Positions 1 through 12,399 of a DNA stretch of 64,000 bases are shown here, in pieces. Where the stretch lies: NCBI GenBank assembly GCA_037178855.1, contig JASJZC010000007.1, forward strand, positions 9,424,001-9,488,000. Direction: 5' to 3'. The stretch comes from Oscheius sp. JU75. Its lineage: Eukaryota; Nematoda; Chromadorea; Rhabditida; Rhabditidae. The position numbers were made by a program, and so were the translations under genes. The notes beneath the pieces were generated by a model, which searched no databases, had not been told where the DNA came from, and saw nothing but the letters and a program-made list of their open reading frames with translations. Positions within the stretch are counted from its first letter, which is position 1. Every line of letters starts with the position of its first letter.

Positions 1-51
1 CATTGTTATCGGTATGATACTAAATTCTGTGGTGAGAATCAGAAATTTAAG

Positions 52-3000
52 GTTTCCGTTCCATGATAGACCAGCTCGACTGGATGACCACCTCGACAAA
101 GAAGGGAGCTTACAACAAAATTGATAACCTTGTCAAGAATGTTGCTTACCCGGACTGGATCACGGACAATGATAACCTGACTGCTTACTACAGCTCTCTT
201 GGATTCAATACCAATGATACCTACTTTGACATGGTCAACAAGGCCAACACCTTCAACTTGGACATGATGTGGAATCAGCTTGTTCTAGTTGGTCCTACCA
301 ATCGTTTGGACTTCTTGGGTCCCCCAGGAACTACCAACGCCTGGTACCAGCCAGAACTCAACTCGATCACCTTCCCCGCCGGTATTCTTCATCAGCCCTT
401 CTATGATGCCAACTGGCCAGCTTCTGTCAACTTTGGAGCTATGGGAGTCATTGCCGGACACGAACTGACCCATGGATTTGACGATCAAGGAGTTCAATGG
501 GACGGAGTAGGAACTTTGAAGAGCTGGATGGATGATAGTTCTCAAAAGAGCTTTAATGCCATGGCTGACTGTGTGGTCCAAGAATACAGCAACTTTTGCC
601 CTCTGAAGAACACTTCCTACGGTGCTCAATGCGTCGATGGAGCTCAAACTCAGGGAGAAAACATTGCTGACAACGGAGGAATCCATGCTGCTTTCCGTGC
701 CTACAAGAACTACATTAGTCTGAACGGGCCTGATCCGCAACTTCCTGACGGGATTTTGGAAGGATTCACTGCCGACCAGCTCTTCTTTATGGGCTTCGCT
801 CAAGTTTGGTGCCAGACTCCACCCAGTAACGATTCCTTGGAAAGACAGATTCTTGTCGATCCTCATTCTCCTTCCGTCTACCGTGTCTTCGGATCAATCC
901 AGAACTTCCCGGCTTTCAAGGACGCATTCCACTGTCCGGCCAACACCAACTACGCTCCTGACAAGCACTGCAATGTCTGGGTTTCTGACATCAACTCAAA
1001 CATCGGTCTACCTCCCGTCGACTCTACCAACCTTAACATCAGAGATCCTCAGCCTCCTGCTCAGGGATCCAGTCAGTATACGAACTACAAAAGTGTCGTC
1101 CAGCTTTTCAAGTAACCTTCAGTCTCAACAACTATATAGCATATTTTCAGGCAAGGAATGAACACACAGGCTGACCCTTGCAATGACTTCTATGCCTACA
1201 CTTGTGGAGCTTGGAACTCTCCCGAAATGAGCTTCGACAACTCGGACGATACCAACATTGAGAAGATGGCCATACAGATGATGAATGCTACCTATTACAA
1301 CTCAGCGGTACGTCTTTTTCGTGGCTTCATATGAGGAAGTTCAGCCAAAATCCGTCAAGCAATGTGTTGACTACTTCAATGCTTGTGTAACTGCCAACAG
1401 CATGGGTGTCATGGATCCTCATGGAAGTCAAGCTAAGAAGGCCGTGGGAATGCTTCTGGCTGGTGAGTCAATCTTTAAAAAAAACCTGCAATAACTAATA
1501 TTAGGCGACCCGACTGACAATGGAGCTCGACAAGACCAGACCAGCAAGAATCCTTGGCCTATGTACGATCAGACCAGCACTGTTGCTACGATTCCAGATG
1601 CTCTGAACATGGGATACCTTCTCGGGTATCCTACTGGAACTTATGGAGTCGAAACTCTGGTCTCTGCCTATGTTGACACAAACTGGGTGAACCCGCAAGG
1701 AAGCCAGGGATACAGTTATTTCATCGACCAGCCCACTACCATGCTTCCTCGTACTTACTACGTCAAGTCTTGGGACACATACCGGAATATTCTGATTAAC
1801 AACGTTATCGCTACTATGAAGTTGTTCGCCAAGACTCAAGGGAAAACGCTGAATATGACCCGACTGACGACGGATGCAACGGATCTTGTCAACTTTGACT
1901 ATCTCCTGGCTATGAACTACAGTACTGATGATACTACCAGGAGAAACTATACCAGGAGCTACAACCCGATGTCAATCAACGATCTGAAGACGAACTATCC
2001 CAACATTGACTGGACTGAGTTCTTGAAACTGACCATGCTTTCTAGCAGCGATGCCATCAGCACCACAGTTGGAAACACTAACTACAACTACATTGTCATG
2101 GAACCTGCTCAACTGGCCAAGCTGAACAACGATCTTAAGACTTTCAATCCCAATGTGGTCCTCAACTACATTTACTACAACCAGATGAACAGCCAAAGTG
2201 GTTTCCTGCCCTGGAGCATCCGAGAAGAGATTGAGCAATGGCACGAAATTCTATCCACTAAGGAAACTGTGGCGAAGGGAAAGAGACGTCGTACTGGAAT
2301 CGTGCCGATGAAGAAGAGAATAAGGAAGATTGCCGAGGATATCAGCGGAATTCAGTTCAATTGTGCTGCCGAGACTATGGAACAACTGCAATATGCCAAT
2401 GCTCGGGTTTTCATCGATAACATCTACCCGACTGAGGTCAGCAGAACGACTATCAGAAACAATGTGGCTAAGCTTGCCAGTAGTATCCTGATCGGATTCC
2501 GATCCATGATTGATCAACTGAACTGGATGAGCGGCTACACCAAGAAGGGAGCCTACAGCAAGATTGAAAACCTTGTCAAGAACATCGCCTATCCAGACTG
2601 GATCACAGTGGACATTCAACTGGATGCCTACCATGCAACCCTTGGAATTTCATCCTTTGATGACTATTTCACCGTTTACAACAAGGCCTCCACTTTCAAT
2701 ATGTACCAGATGTGGGAACTTTTACGTCCAGGAAGCGCCAACAGAATCGACTTCAACGGACCCCCAGGAACAACCAATGCTTGGTACCAGCCGGAGATGA
2801 ATTCTATCACCTTCCCTGCAGCTATCCTTCATCAGCCGTTCTATGATGCCAACTGGCCAGCTGCTGTCAACTTTGGAGCTATGGGAGTCATCGCCGGACA
2901 CGAATTGACTCACGGTTTTGATGATGAAGGAGTTCAGTGGAACGGTGTTGGAGCTCTTGACGGCTGGATGGACGCAACTTCCCAGACCAGCTTCACTGCT

Positions 3001-6000
3001 ATGGCTGGATGTGTCGTCAACGAGTACAATGGTTTCTGTCCTCTGAACAAGACCGTTTATGGAGCCGGAGCTTGTGTTGATGGAGCCCAGACTCAAGGTG
3101 AGAACATTGCCGACAACGGAGGAATTCATGCCGCGTTCCGTGCCTACAAAAACTATATTAATCTGAATGGACCTGACCCGCAGCTGCCCGACGGACAGCT
3201 CGAAGGTTTTACTGCTGACCAGCTCTTCTTCATGGCTTTCGCTAATGTTTGGTGCCAGATGCCTCCTACCGATGCTAAAATGAATCGTCAAATTCTTGTC
3301 GACCCTCATTCCCCATCCATCTACCGTGTCTTCGGGACAATCCAGAACTTCCCTGGTTTTAAGGACGCCTTCCACTGCCCTGCTAACACCGCTTATGCTC
3401 CCGATAAGCACTGTGATGTCTGGGTCTCAGACATTAGCTCCAGCTATGGACTTCCTGCAGTCAAGCAGAGTGATATCAATGTTCCTGTCCAGCCAAAGGC
3501 TGTCCAGAGTGACCCTGCAACTTACACAGCTTACCAGCAGTCTGTTGACTTCTTCAAGGCTTCCGTCAACTTCACTGCCGATCCTTGCAACGATTTCTGG
3601 TCATACTCTTGCGGGAACTACAACAAACTGGTCTCTTTCCATTTGGCTGATGCTTCCAATCTCGTACTTATGGCTCAGCAGCTCACAGATCCTAACTATC
3701 AGACCACAATTGGTGGTTCTACAGCTCTGACCAAGGAGAAACAGTTCTTCGATGCTTGTGTAGCTCTGACAGGAAACAGTACTTTGAACAACAACACCCT
3801 CATCCAACAGAACTACATCCAGAAGAAGGTCGATGCTCTGAAGACCAAACTCGGAAACCTTCCGTTCACTGCCGTTCTCGGAGGCAATAATGTCCAACTT
3901 CCTACGAAAACCGCCATGGCCGACAGTCTTGGATACCTATCCTTCACGCAGATGATCGATACTTTGATCACCCCCATGGTCGATACCTATTGGATTGACA
4001 ACAGCAAAGGATACCAATTCTTCATTGACCAGAACAGTGCCGAGAAGTCTAAAACCTACTACGCTCCCGATGCATGGGCTAACATCAGGGGAGGATACTT
4101 GAAGAGCACTGTGGCTGTCTTCCAGACCTACTGTACTGAACAGGTAGCATAGAAAAATTGGATCACTGTAAACATAATTTTCAGGGAATCAAATGTCCGG
4201 CTGACTTGAATAATCGCGTTGGAAAGATCCTGGACTTTGAGCAGATCATTGCCTACAACTACAGTACCAACGACGCTGCCAGGAGACAATACATGCGGTC
4301 ATGGAACTTGATGACTGTTGACAAGCTGAATACAAATTACAACTTTGTTGATTGGACTGAGTACTTGAAGCAGGTACCCTAGCTGGTTTTCAAGCTTTGA
4401 AAGCAATTTTCAGCTCCCGGCCGTTGCTGTTCCAATAGTCACAGACCCTGCCTATAAAATCGCCGTCATGGAACCTGACATGATCTCCAAACTTAGTGTT
4501 GACATTCAAAACAGCGCCAAGTTCGACCCAGACACCGTTGTCAACTACCTCTACATGAGACTGCTGCTTGACAATGCCCAGTACCTCCCTTCTTACCAAG
4601 CGGCTATGGAACTTATGCCAGTTACGGAAACCGGAGAAGTGATTATTGGAAAAAAGAGGAAACAACGCCTTCCGAGAAGACAATTGGCTGATATTAGCAA
4701 CACGCAGACCAGCTGTATTGACTTGGCCAACAGCCTGATGCAGTTTGCTAATGGAAGAGTCTTCATCGACTACCTGTACCCAACTCAGGCTGATCGTGAC
4801 TTCATTAGACAGTGAGTTTTGCGGAGTGTGAAGAATGTATAGGACAGAGAGACAAGGACACAGGGAGACTGAGCGACAGATATTGAAGGATTTTAAACAA
4901 AAGTTGAATATTTTCAGGCACGTCGGAGGAGTGATCACCAACATCATCAGCTCGTTCCAAGGAATGCTCATGCAGCTTGACTGGATGAGTTCCGAAGACA
5001 AGACCAGGGCTCTTCAAAAGACTCTTGGAATCAGTAGGAACTTTAACAGACTCTTACAAACTGAATTTGCAGTCCAAAACATTGCCTTCCCTGACTGGAT
5101 TACCACCGACGCCCTTGATACCTATTACGCTCCGCTGATGTTCGATGGTACTGACAATTACTATACCATGTGGGACAAACTTATTCAGTGAGTAGAAACA
5201 AAACATGTATTAAAGAAAACTTTAGGTTCAACATCTATATTCAGTACAACCAGATTACCATGAACCACACTGATCGCTTCGACTTCTTGGGACAGCCTGG
5301 AACTGTCAATGCCTGGTATCAGCCTGAGCTCAATTCTATCACCTTCCCTGCCGGAATTCTTGTCCCTCCCTACTACAACGCCCTTTGGCCTGCTTCTGTC
5401 AACTATGGAGGCCTTGGAGTCGTTGCTGGACATGAGTTAACCCACGGATTCGATGACGAGGGAGTTCAATGGGGCCCGACTGGAGATCTGAAGCAGTGGA
5501 TGAACAACCAAAGCAGTATCGACGGCTTCCAAAATATGGCTCAGTGCGTCATTGACGAGTACTCTGGCTTCTGTCCTCTGAATAAAGCCACCTATACTCC
5601 GAATTGTGTAGATGGACAGCAGACCCAGGGAGAGAACATTGCTGACAATGGAGGAATCCACGCCGCCTTCAGAGCCTACCGCACTCACATTCAGCTCAAT
5701 GGACCGGATCCGATGCTGCCTGACCAGATGTTCGGACAGTTCACTCACGACCAACTCTTCTTCTTGAGTTTCGGACAGGTAACTTTTTCTGACATGCCTA
5801 TTCAAGTTTGTTCTAGGTCTGGTGCGAGGCGTATCGCGGAGATGATGGTGAATACAAACAGCTGATGGTCGACCCTCACTCTCCTTCCAAGTACCGTGTC
5901 TTCGGAACAATCCAGAACTACCCCGCCTTCCAAACTGCCTTCCACTGTCCAGCCAACTCTGCCTACGCACCGGATAAGCACTGTCGTGTCTGGGTGCCCA

Positions 6001-6014
6001 ACGTTGAAAACTAA
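52..6014 (+). CDS. Tandem-domain M13 (neprilysin-like) zinc metallopeptidase, 5' truncated
   Basis: Neprilysins are zinc endopeptidases that cut small peptides outside the cell. Ten exons splice in phase: 52-1111, 1151-1307, 1345-1462, 1505-4143, 4185-4373, 4414-4811, 4918-5033, 5073-5187, 5226-5778, 5817-6014 (stop TAA; AATAAA at 6049). This gives about 1846 residues, and the chain begins upstream of the window. It contains the C-terminal half of one M13 domain and two complete ones. Each domain has the zinc motif HELTHGFDD (about 459, 2899 and 5431), the ExxxD helix ENIADNGG, the substrate-binding NAWYQPE strand and the final family C-[RND]-VW. All three sites look intact. The single 2.6-kb exon 4 runs from domain 2 through the linker into domain 3, so the domains are one polypeptide rather than separate genes. 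Domain starts carry the ADPCNDF motif. Any N-terminal membrane anchor lies outside the window. Typical M13 proteins are about 750 aa with one domain. Confidence 0.9.
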
Positions 6015-6140
6015 AAACAACCTCAAATCATGTACAGGTCAAATATTAAATAAAGATATTTATGAAAGTTTGTTTCATGATGGTCGTTATGAAGCTGGTT
6101 CAAAGTGTAAAAATGCTTTTAGCATTTATAAGTACGTCGG

Positions 6141-6325
6141 TACAAGGGCGTTTTTGCCGAAGGAGTCGAACTCGCTTTGAAATATGTCCAAGACCTCAAA
6201 GAGACGGATGAGAATTTTAAGAACCGATGTTTCGAGCTGCTGGAAAGGAATCTGAATATTTTTCTCGAGCAGAGACCTCTTTGTCCCCGCCGTCGTATTA
6301 ATCAGGCTTCTGCGGCTGCTGCTTG
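6141..6325 (+). pseudogene. Orphan C-terminal coding remnant, copy 1
   Basis: An open segment reads YKGVFAEG...YVQDLKETDENF...RRRINQASAAAA and stops at TGA 6323-6325. It has no start of its own and an in-frame stop lies just upstream at 6129. A related segment lies at 8143-8297, in the same orientation, on the far side of the inverted repeat. The two share YVQDL(K/N)ETD(E/D)(N/D)F and the RR-x-IN end. I do not recognise the family. It is either a last exon whose upstream exons I cannot find, or a duplicated gene end; the second is more likely. Confidence 0.4.
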
Positions 6326-6404
6326 ATTCTGCATACTGTTAAACTTATTTTCCATAATGAAATATAATGTAGCTGCAACTTGGGCATAAACATTATTTTT
6401 GTGT

Positions 6405-6470
6405 GATAAGGAAGTTGGCAATGGTAATCGTCTTTTCCACGAAGAAGGCATTTTCGTGAAGCGGTTGTCT
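6405..6470 (-). pseudogene. Fragment of USP39 exon 9
   Basis: About 60 nt match, in the same orientation, the part of USP39 exon 9 at 9060-9125 that codes for the RFTKNAFFVEKN segment. The copy has substitutions and a shifted frame, and no flanking USP39 exons accompany it. It is therefore a partial duplication of the neighbouring gene, about 2.6 kb downstream of it. Confidence 0.65.
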
Positions 6471-6570
6471 CTACAAATCAGACATCCTCCAAAATAAAAG
6501 TATGACGTCCGAGCCTGCAAGAGGGGCGAGACGTTCTCTCGATAAGGCGCCGCCACTATCGGGAACAGAA

Positions 6571-6801
6571 CGTCTCGCTTCTTATTGGGGGGTGTAACGT
6601 CTCGATTTTCCAGCACGATCAAATTGGATGTTTCAACTGTGATCAGACCATCCGAACCATCTTTTCACCTATTTTCAACTGCTACTTGTAGGCCCAGATC
6701 GAAGTAGCTTGAAAGAGCGATAGGCAAGACAACGAAGTAACAGTGAACAATAAATCGCGCCAGTCGGCTTTTAGAGTCTATGAAGGTTGTATGTGACGAA
6801 A
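6571..6801. repeat. Left arm of 231-nt inverted repeat
   Basis: This arm is the reverse complement of 7303-7533 with only scattered mismatches. Both arms measure 231 nt, so no net insertion or deletion has accumulated. The spacer is 501 nt. No transposase was seen. Confidence 0.9.
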
Positions 6802-6882
6802 CGTTCCGCTTCGGCTCCCAACTCTTTTTTTTAATGAACAACCAGCTGTTCACGAACTCCAAAGAAGCAGAAAGATCTGCGT

Positions 6883-7137
6883 TTGATCCAATCGGATGAT
6901 AATTTCAATCGGGTCGTGGCTGATGCGGAGTTCAACCCAAAAGCTGGCAATGCTATCCTGCCTGAAACAGTTGGTGTTCTGCTGAATAGAAAACTGCTGA
7001 AGGCGCAAGAGGTCTGCGCCAACAACATGAAACATCCGTTAGGTGTAAAGACAATAATACTTGGAGGAGATTGCGGTCAAGTACTGCAAATCCCAACGGT
7101 TTCTTCTACACGGATGCCTTCTTTTGTTTCCTAGGAT
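6883..7137 (+). pseudogene. Short ORF with a Pif1/Helitron-helicase-like motif
   Basis: This 83-codon ORF in the loop of the inverted repeat contains IILGGDCGQVLQIP. It resembles helicase motif III of Pif1/Helitron helicases (GGDxRQVLP), but the Arg is replaced by Gly. The Helitron copy at 44425-45669 has LLGGDFRQV in that position. It is probably a fossil of a Helitron helicase carried between the arms. The rest of the ORF is not recognisable, and the match rests on one motif. Confidence 0.4.
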
Positions 7138-7302
7138 CACTGAAGAGCTTCTCGTCACCGGGCGCGGGCTCGAAGTGGGCAATCTTCTGTAGAGGAGAAT
7201 TCTTCTGTTGCTTCGAGTAGTCGACGATGGTTCCTGGCCTTACAGAGCCGTTCGGCCTGTTCCTCGATGATCGTCTTCAGACGGATGACCTGCACTTCCA
7301 CT

Positions 7303-7533
7303 TTTCGTCACATACAACCTTGATAGACTCTAGAAGCCGACTGGCGCGATTTATTGTTCACTGTTACTTCGTTGTCTTGTCTATCGCTCTCTCAAGCTAC
7401 TTCGATCTGGGCCTACAATTAGCAATTGAAAATAGGTGAAAAGGTGGTTCGGATGGTCTGATCACAGTTGAAACATCCAATTTGATCGTGCTGGAAAATC
7501 GAGACGTTACACCCCCCAATAAGAAGCGAGACG
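7303..7533. repeat. Right arm of 231-nt inverted repeat
   Basis: Partner of 6571-6801. The arm ends facing the spacer carry TTTCGTCACATAC and the outer ends carry GCGAGACG. Confidence 0.9.
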
Positions 7534-7539
7534 CTTCAC

Positions 7540-8142
7540 AGGGGCCTGAAGAGCCACATCAAACAGTCCTACCCATTTCGGCACTTTTCGGGCCCTTCAA
7601 GCCAACTTGGCTTCAATGGATTCTGCTTGATCCTACTTACGGTTTGCAATGTCGACACCATATATGTTGCAGTTAAACGTGTTTTTCAGTACATACCTGT
7701 TCTATTTCACTTCAAAGCGTTTTGAACTAGTTTAAAGTATTTTATTCCTTTTTAGTCATTTGTGATGTGTTTTTATCAGATTTTTGTTGTTTTTACTTTT
7801 CGTCCAACAGATAATAAAATTTTCAGCATTTTGACACCAAAACGACTTGAAAAACGACCTCATTAGGCGTCTTTGGAGCTCCAATATCCTGTTTTCTTCA
7901 CGTTTTTGACGTCTTTTCTGTTTGTTTGCCCCATTCGCTCATTTTGATAAGTATCTCAAGAATTTAGCCGGAGAGTACGAACATCTGAAAAAGAGTTGAA
8001 AAACTCTGTGAGCAGAAATGAGTCTACGTTTTGGTCAACTTCTAAACGAAGATACTTAGATGATGTCATCGTTGTGTACTTCATTCAAGAGTTCATTGGT
8101 TCTATCATAGCCGAAGTGGCTGCCAAATGACTCCTCACTTCA
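7540..8142. other. AT-rich stretch without an evident gene
   Basis: No exon with credible splice signals was seen. The part around 7665-7735 resembles the reverse complement of about 15000-15060 (a TTGCAGTT...GTTTTGAACTAGTT pattern), which suggests a degenerate dispersed repeat. Confidence 0.4.
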
Positions 8143-8297
8143 GAATACGTCCAAGACCTTAATGAGACAGATGACGATTTCAACAACAGATGCCTGGAGA
8201 CGTTGGAAAGAGATCTGTCAATCGAAACTATCCGCTCCCTCCACCTTCTCCTCCCCGTCGCCGCCATATCAATCGAGCCCCTGCTTCTGGTGCTTGA
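8143..8297 (+). pseudogene. Orphan C-terminal coding remnant, copy 2
   Basis: It starts directly after an acceptor-like CTTCAG and reads YVQDLNETDDDF..., parallel to 6141-6325. The end, RRRHINRAPASGA, is in another frame, so this copy carries a frameshift relative to copy 1. Its TGA is at 8295-8297. No parent gene lies in the window. Confidence 0.4.
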
Positions 8298-8438
8298 TGA
8301 TGTATATTATTGAACATGCTCTCTTTGATAGGAGTCTCGTTTTGATATATGAACGATGTACCCTTCTCGATGACCGTTTATTAAGAAATGACAACAGCAA
8401 TAGATCAAAAGGATATTAAAACAACCAAACCAGAAAAG

Positions 8439-11400
8439 TTAAGCTACATCAGCGGGTTTGACCTTCGCCGGTAGCTGGGGATTGAAGGGATTGGAGAGAG
8501 TCAGTCCAGGAGTTGGTTCCAGCACATCCGATTCATCCTCGTTGATTCTCTGCTCTCTTGTCAGCTTTCTATTTAGTCTCCAAACTTGAATGTAGGCTTC
8601 GGCAAGCACAATAACCTGTGGCAGAATCTCTTCAACATGGAGATCTTCCATTTGGAACCATTTTTGCGAGCCCTGAAGTCCAAAGTTTGTAGAAAAAAGA
8701 AAGATTCTTACCTGATGTAGAATCTGAGCCCTGTAGGTTCCTTCCTCCGGAGTTCCATCATGTACAACATTGGCAACGAGATCGTAGGTGGTATACTTGT
8801 GTTCAGCACGAACATCAGGAGAGAGACAGTCATACAAGTCTACATTCCTGAAAGAGTAATTGCAGAAAATCCATGTTGTTACATTTGCTCATATACTGCT
8901 CATGTTAGCATGTCATTTTCATATCCATTACATTAAATATTCTGTCTCTGTCTAAAAGTAAAACTGTGAAAGCGCGTCCTTATCAGGCAGTTCAAAAACC
9001 TAGTCTTTTCTTGTTGCTGTCAATATCTCTCAGCAACAGCAGAAAAAAGTGAACTTACGTGATAGGAAAATTGACAATGGTAGGATTCTTCTCCACGAAG
9101 AAGGCATTCTTCGTGAACCGCTTGTACGTCACGACTAGATACTCCGGCAGCCGCAGGATTTCAAATCTCTTCATGATATTGTCCTTGTAGGTTTTGTACT
9201 CCTAAATAGCACGGTTTGAAGCCAAAAAAACCGTCACACCTTTTCGGTAGACCCGTTGAATTTGTTGAGAAGAACCTGTAGCGGGATCTGTGGAATGACA
9301 TTCTCCATCTGTGTATCGCGATAGAGCGGAGGAGGAGGGAGATCCATCGAGAGGTAAAGGAACGGAAACTCTTTTGTGACTTCTCGGTAAGCTGGGAGAT
9401 GAAGCAATGCACGAGCCTGATCCTCTGTGCAGTCAGCTGGAGGGATGGGCCGAGAGTACTGACGCATTCTGCCTCGGAACGTTCTGAAATACGTTATTAG
9501 CAAAACTGGAACTTGTTGACGGAGGTATGATAAGAAGGGCAGTTAAGGCAAGATACTGGTTAATTGGAGCCAGCTAATGTTTTCTATATAGCGAAAATGC
9601 TCTACCAGATTTAAAAGTACTAGGCCACCACACTTAGTTCATCTGGGTGATTCCATGTGAGTTTTTTTTGTCAACTATTGCCTATCATGCTGTCGATCTA
9701 GTCGTTTCTGTCAAGCGGACTGTTTGTAATCCCCTTTCTTAACTGTTGCCTACACCATTCACTCGAAATGACAGTTGTCTTTTACTGTTACAGTTTACAA
9801 AACAACAAAGCACCAACTCGCAGGAGAGTGACGAATCTCTATTTTAACAGTACGCTAGTTCCTATCATGGTCAAATTTCGGTAACTCGAAGAGTCTTATA
9901 AAAATACTGTGCATGTTCCTTCTTGTCCTGTCAGTTTTAGGAGCAAAGAAACTGTTTGATACTTCTGAAAATTAAGGAACCCAGAACGCGGTCCGAATAA
10001 GATGAACTCACTTGTAAATGATGGAAGAAGACGTCTTAGAGTTTCCATTCAGGGCTGTATGCAGCGTGTTCAGCAGGAAGGTCATGAACTCTGACGCATC
10101 CGACTGTTCTGTGATTTGGAATCTTTTCTGCGAGCAATGGACGGCAGCTTGGAGCATTTCATGCGGAGAAACGTGTTTGCGGAAGGCGCGAGGATTCCAC
10201 AACTTTCTCATGAGTTCTCCAAAGCGTTTTGGCAACTCGAACAGAGTATCTCCAGGTGGACGCTTGATTGTGGCGTAATTCTCCTCTTGCAGGAAGTAGT
10301 TCCTTAGCGGGATGACTTGAGAAAAGGCCTAAACTGCGGGTAACAACGCTTACAAAATTGACGTACATGAAGTATAACATTGCAGTAGTCGTTCGCCTTG
10401 ATGTTGTTCAAACCGACGATACCAGGGAAATATGCCGAGTCATCATAGGCACGAGTCATCTTTGTCTGCTTGTCAAGGGTGGAAATTAGCGTTTTTGTGT
10501 AGGTCGGCTTGAGCACGTACTGAATAAAGAATCTTTTAAAGAACAAGGGCAAAATTCTACCTTGATGTCTTCAAGAGAAGGATCCTGGATTTCGTAGTTA
10601 TCCGGAAGGCAGTAGAACTTCAAGGTTTGCAGATTTAGGAAAACACGATGATCCGTGTCCAAGGAATGAGTGTAGGCATGGGTATTGCGGCCACGACCCT
10701 GGAAAAACAGGTATAACACTTTCTAGTATAGTAATCTCTAAGCTTCAGTTGACTTTTCTCAATCCCGCGCTTGCTTGATGGTACGAGTAACAACTCGTCG
10801 CTCTGTTGATTTTGATGGCTAACAGTAACTAGAACTAGGAAGACGAGACTTTTCCGTCACTATAGATTGTCTGGATAGCGATATGGTTTAGGCAAACTAA
10901 TTTTACATGTTTCAGAGAGCTTTAAAACAAATTAGTTACCTGATAGTACTTGCCACAGATCATGCAAGCATAGACGTTCATCGTGGACAGAGAAACTGAG
11001 CATAACTTCTCGAAATCGAAGTCAAGGACGCTTCTGAATTAGAATAGAAATAAAACTTGAACAAAAAATTACCTGTCAATGGTGTCCAGATAAGGACAGG
11101 CTCGAATTTCACTCTCTGCGTCCTCCTGCCTAACCGCTGTTGTGTCAACATCATCCATGTCTTCCTCCTCCAACTTCTTTAACAGTGACAGTCTTTCCAG
11201 TTCTCTTTTGGTCAATGGCTTCGGAGCCTCCTGGACCTCTCCCTCCTCAGCGTCTTCTTCCTTCTTCTTGCGTTCTGGACTCTTCCGATCCCGACGGCTG
11301 TCACCTTGCCGGTCTTTTCGGTCCCTATCACGATCACGAGATCGGTCACGATCTTTTCTATCCCGGTCATCACGACGACGTTTGGCATCAGGAGACCTAG

Positions 11401-12237
11401 AACGTCTTCGATGAACAGGAGACCTTGAACGGCGCCGGGTTTCCGGAGAACGTCGTCGGCGGTCAGGACTCCTCTTTTTTTCGGGGCTTCTGCGTCGTTC
11501 AGAAGCTCGAGGAGAGCGGGATCTTCGGTTCTTTTTGCCAGAATCGTGGGTGTCCGATCGTCGAGATTCTGAAAGATTTTAATAGAATACGGATGAATAG
11601 AGTAATTGGTCTTAGCACATATGGATTTGCAGTCTTTAACGATAGAACGGGGACTATTCGCTCGATAATAACCTCTTTGCAGCAAATTGTAGAGTCAGCA
11701 TGAACATCTACATAGCTTCATTACATACGCGGCTTGTTGTCTACTCTCTTTTGAGCATCGGTGATGACAGGTATTCACAAAAGTTCCCTTTGCCGGGACG
11801 CTGTGTTATACGGCTCCACTCGAGTGCGATGGAGAATTGGATGACTTTTTTTTAAGATCCAGATGCGAAATTTTGAATTTTAGGTGAATGAAAGGTATAT
11901 AAATAGTTCTAATACCTGTGATTTGATACCGAGATCAAAATGTTTATGTAAATCCTACCTTTGACCGGTGTTACGCTCTTTTCTTTACGACGAACCGGCG
12001 ATTTCTCCTGTTTTTCGTCCTCATTCGATCCTGCGCTGTCTGAATCGATCTCATTCGCTGAAGAATCTCCATTGGCTTCGGATTCTCTCCTGACTCTCTT
12101 CAATTCCGGAGATTCTCCGCCTAAAGAGGGAATACTAGATAAGAGAAAAAAGGACGCTAACTTGGTTCAGCCTTCCGTTTCTGGACTTCCTCCTCTGTTT
12201 CGACACCGTTTCCATGTGAGGGAGTACCTTCACCCAT
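8439..12237 (-). CDS. USP39: USP39 / Sad1 homologue, U4/U6.U5 tri-snRNP-associated protein
   Basis: A nuclear pre-mRNA splicing factor needed for tri-snRNP assembly. Eleven exons close in phase (high to low): 12162-12237, 11959-12120, 11073-11568, 10940-11033, 10561-10698, 10354-10519, 10012-10315, 9240-9483, 9059-9201, 8712-8847, 8439-8672, giving 730 aa. The order is an acidic N terminus, an Arg/Ser-Asp-rich RS-like domain (exon 3, about residues 80-200), a zf-UBP domain with CPYLDTIDR, YACMICGKY and GRGRNTHAYTHS, then a USP fold (GIVGLNNIKANDY, FGELMRKLWNPR, VSPHEMLQA). The catalytic Cys box reads NNIKANDYCN, with Asp where active USPs have Cys, and the His box reads GTYRAQ instead of GHY, so it is a pseudo-protease as in other USP39 proteins. 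Introns 7 (528 nt) and 2 (390 nt) hold nothing I recognise. The start ATG was chosen because it opens the only frame joining exon 2. Confidence 0.95.
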
Positions 12238-12399
12238 ATTTGAGACTGAAAATGGTAGAAAATCGATATCGTTGTTATAAGAAACAAGAAGCTGGGAGCT
12301 TTTCGAAATTTGAAAGCGGCCCGCCGTGCCACTTAAAATAGTTATATGTTTTCGTTCAAACGCAAGATGCCAACCCTCAAAACCAACATCTAATATTTA

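Noticed and set aside
285-5970. Long minus-strand ORFs opposite the neprilysin exons
   Set aside because: They mirror the strongly biased coding exons and contain no motif or splice context.
11142-11703. ORFs on both strands in the USP39 RS region
   Set aside because: Shadows of the Arg/Ser/Asp repeats of exon 3.
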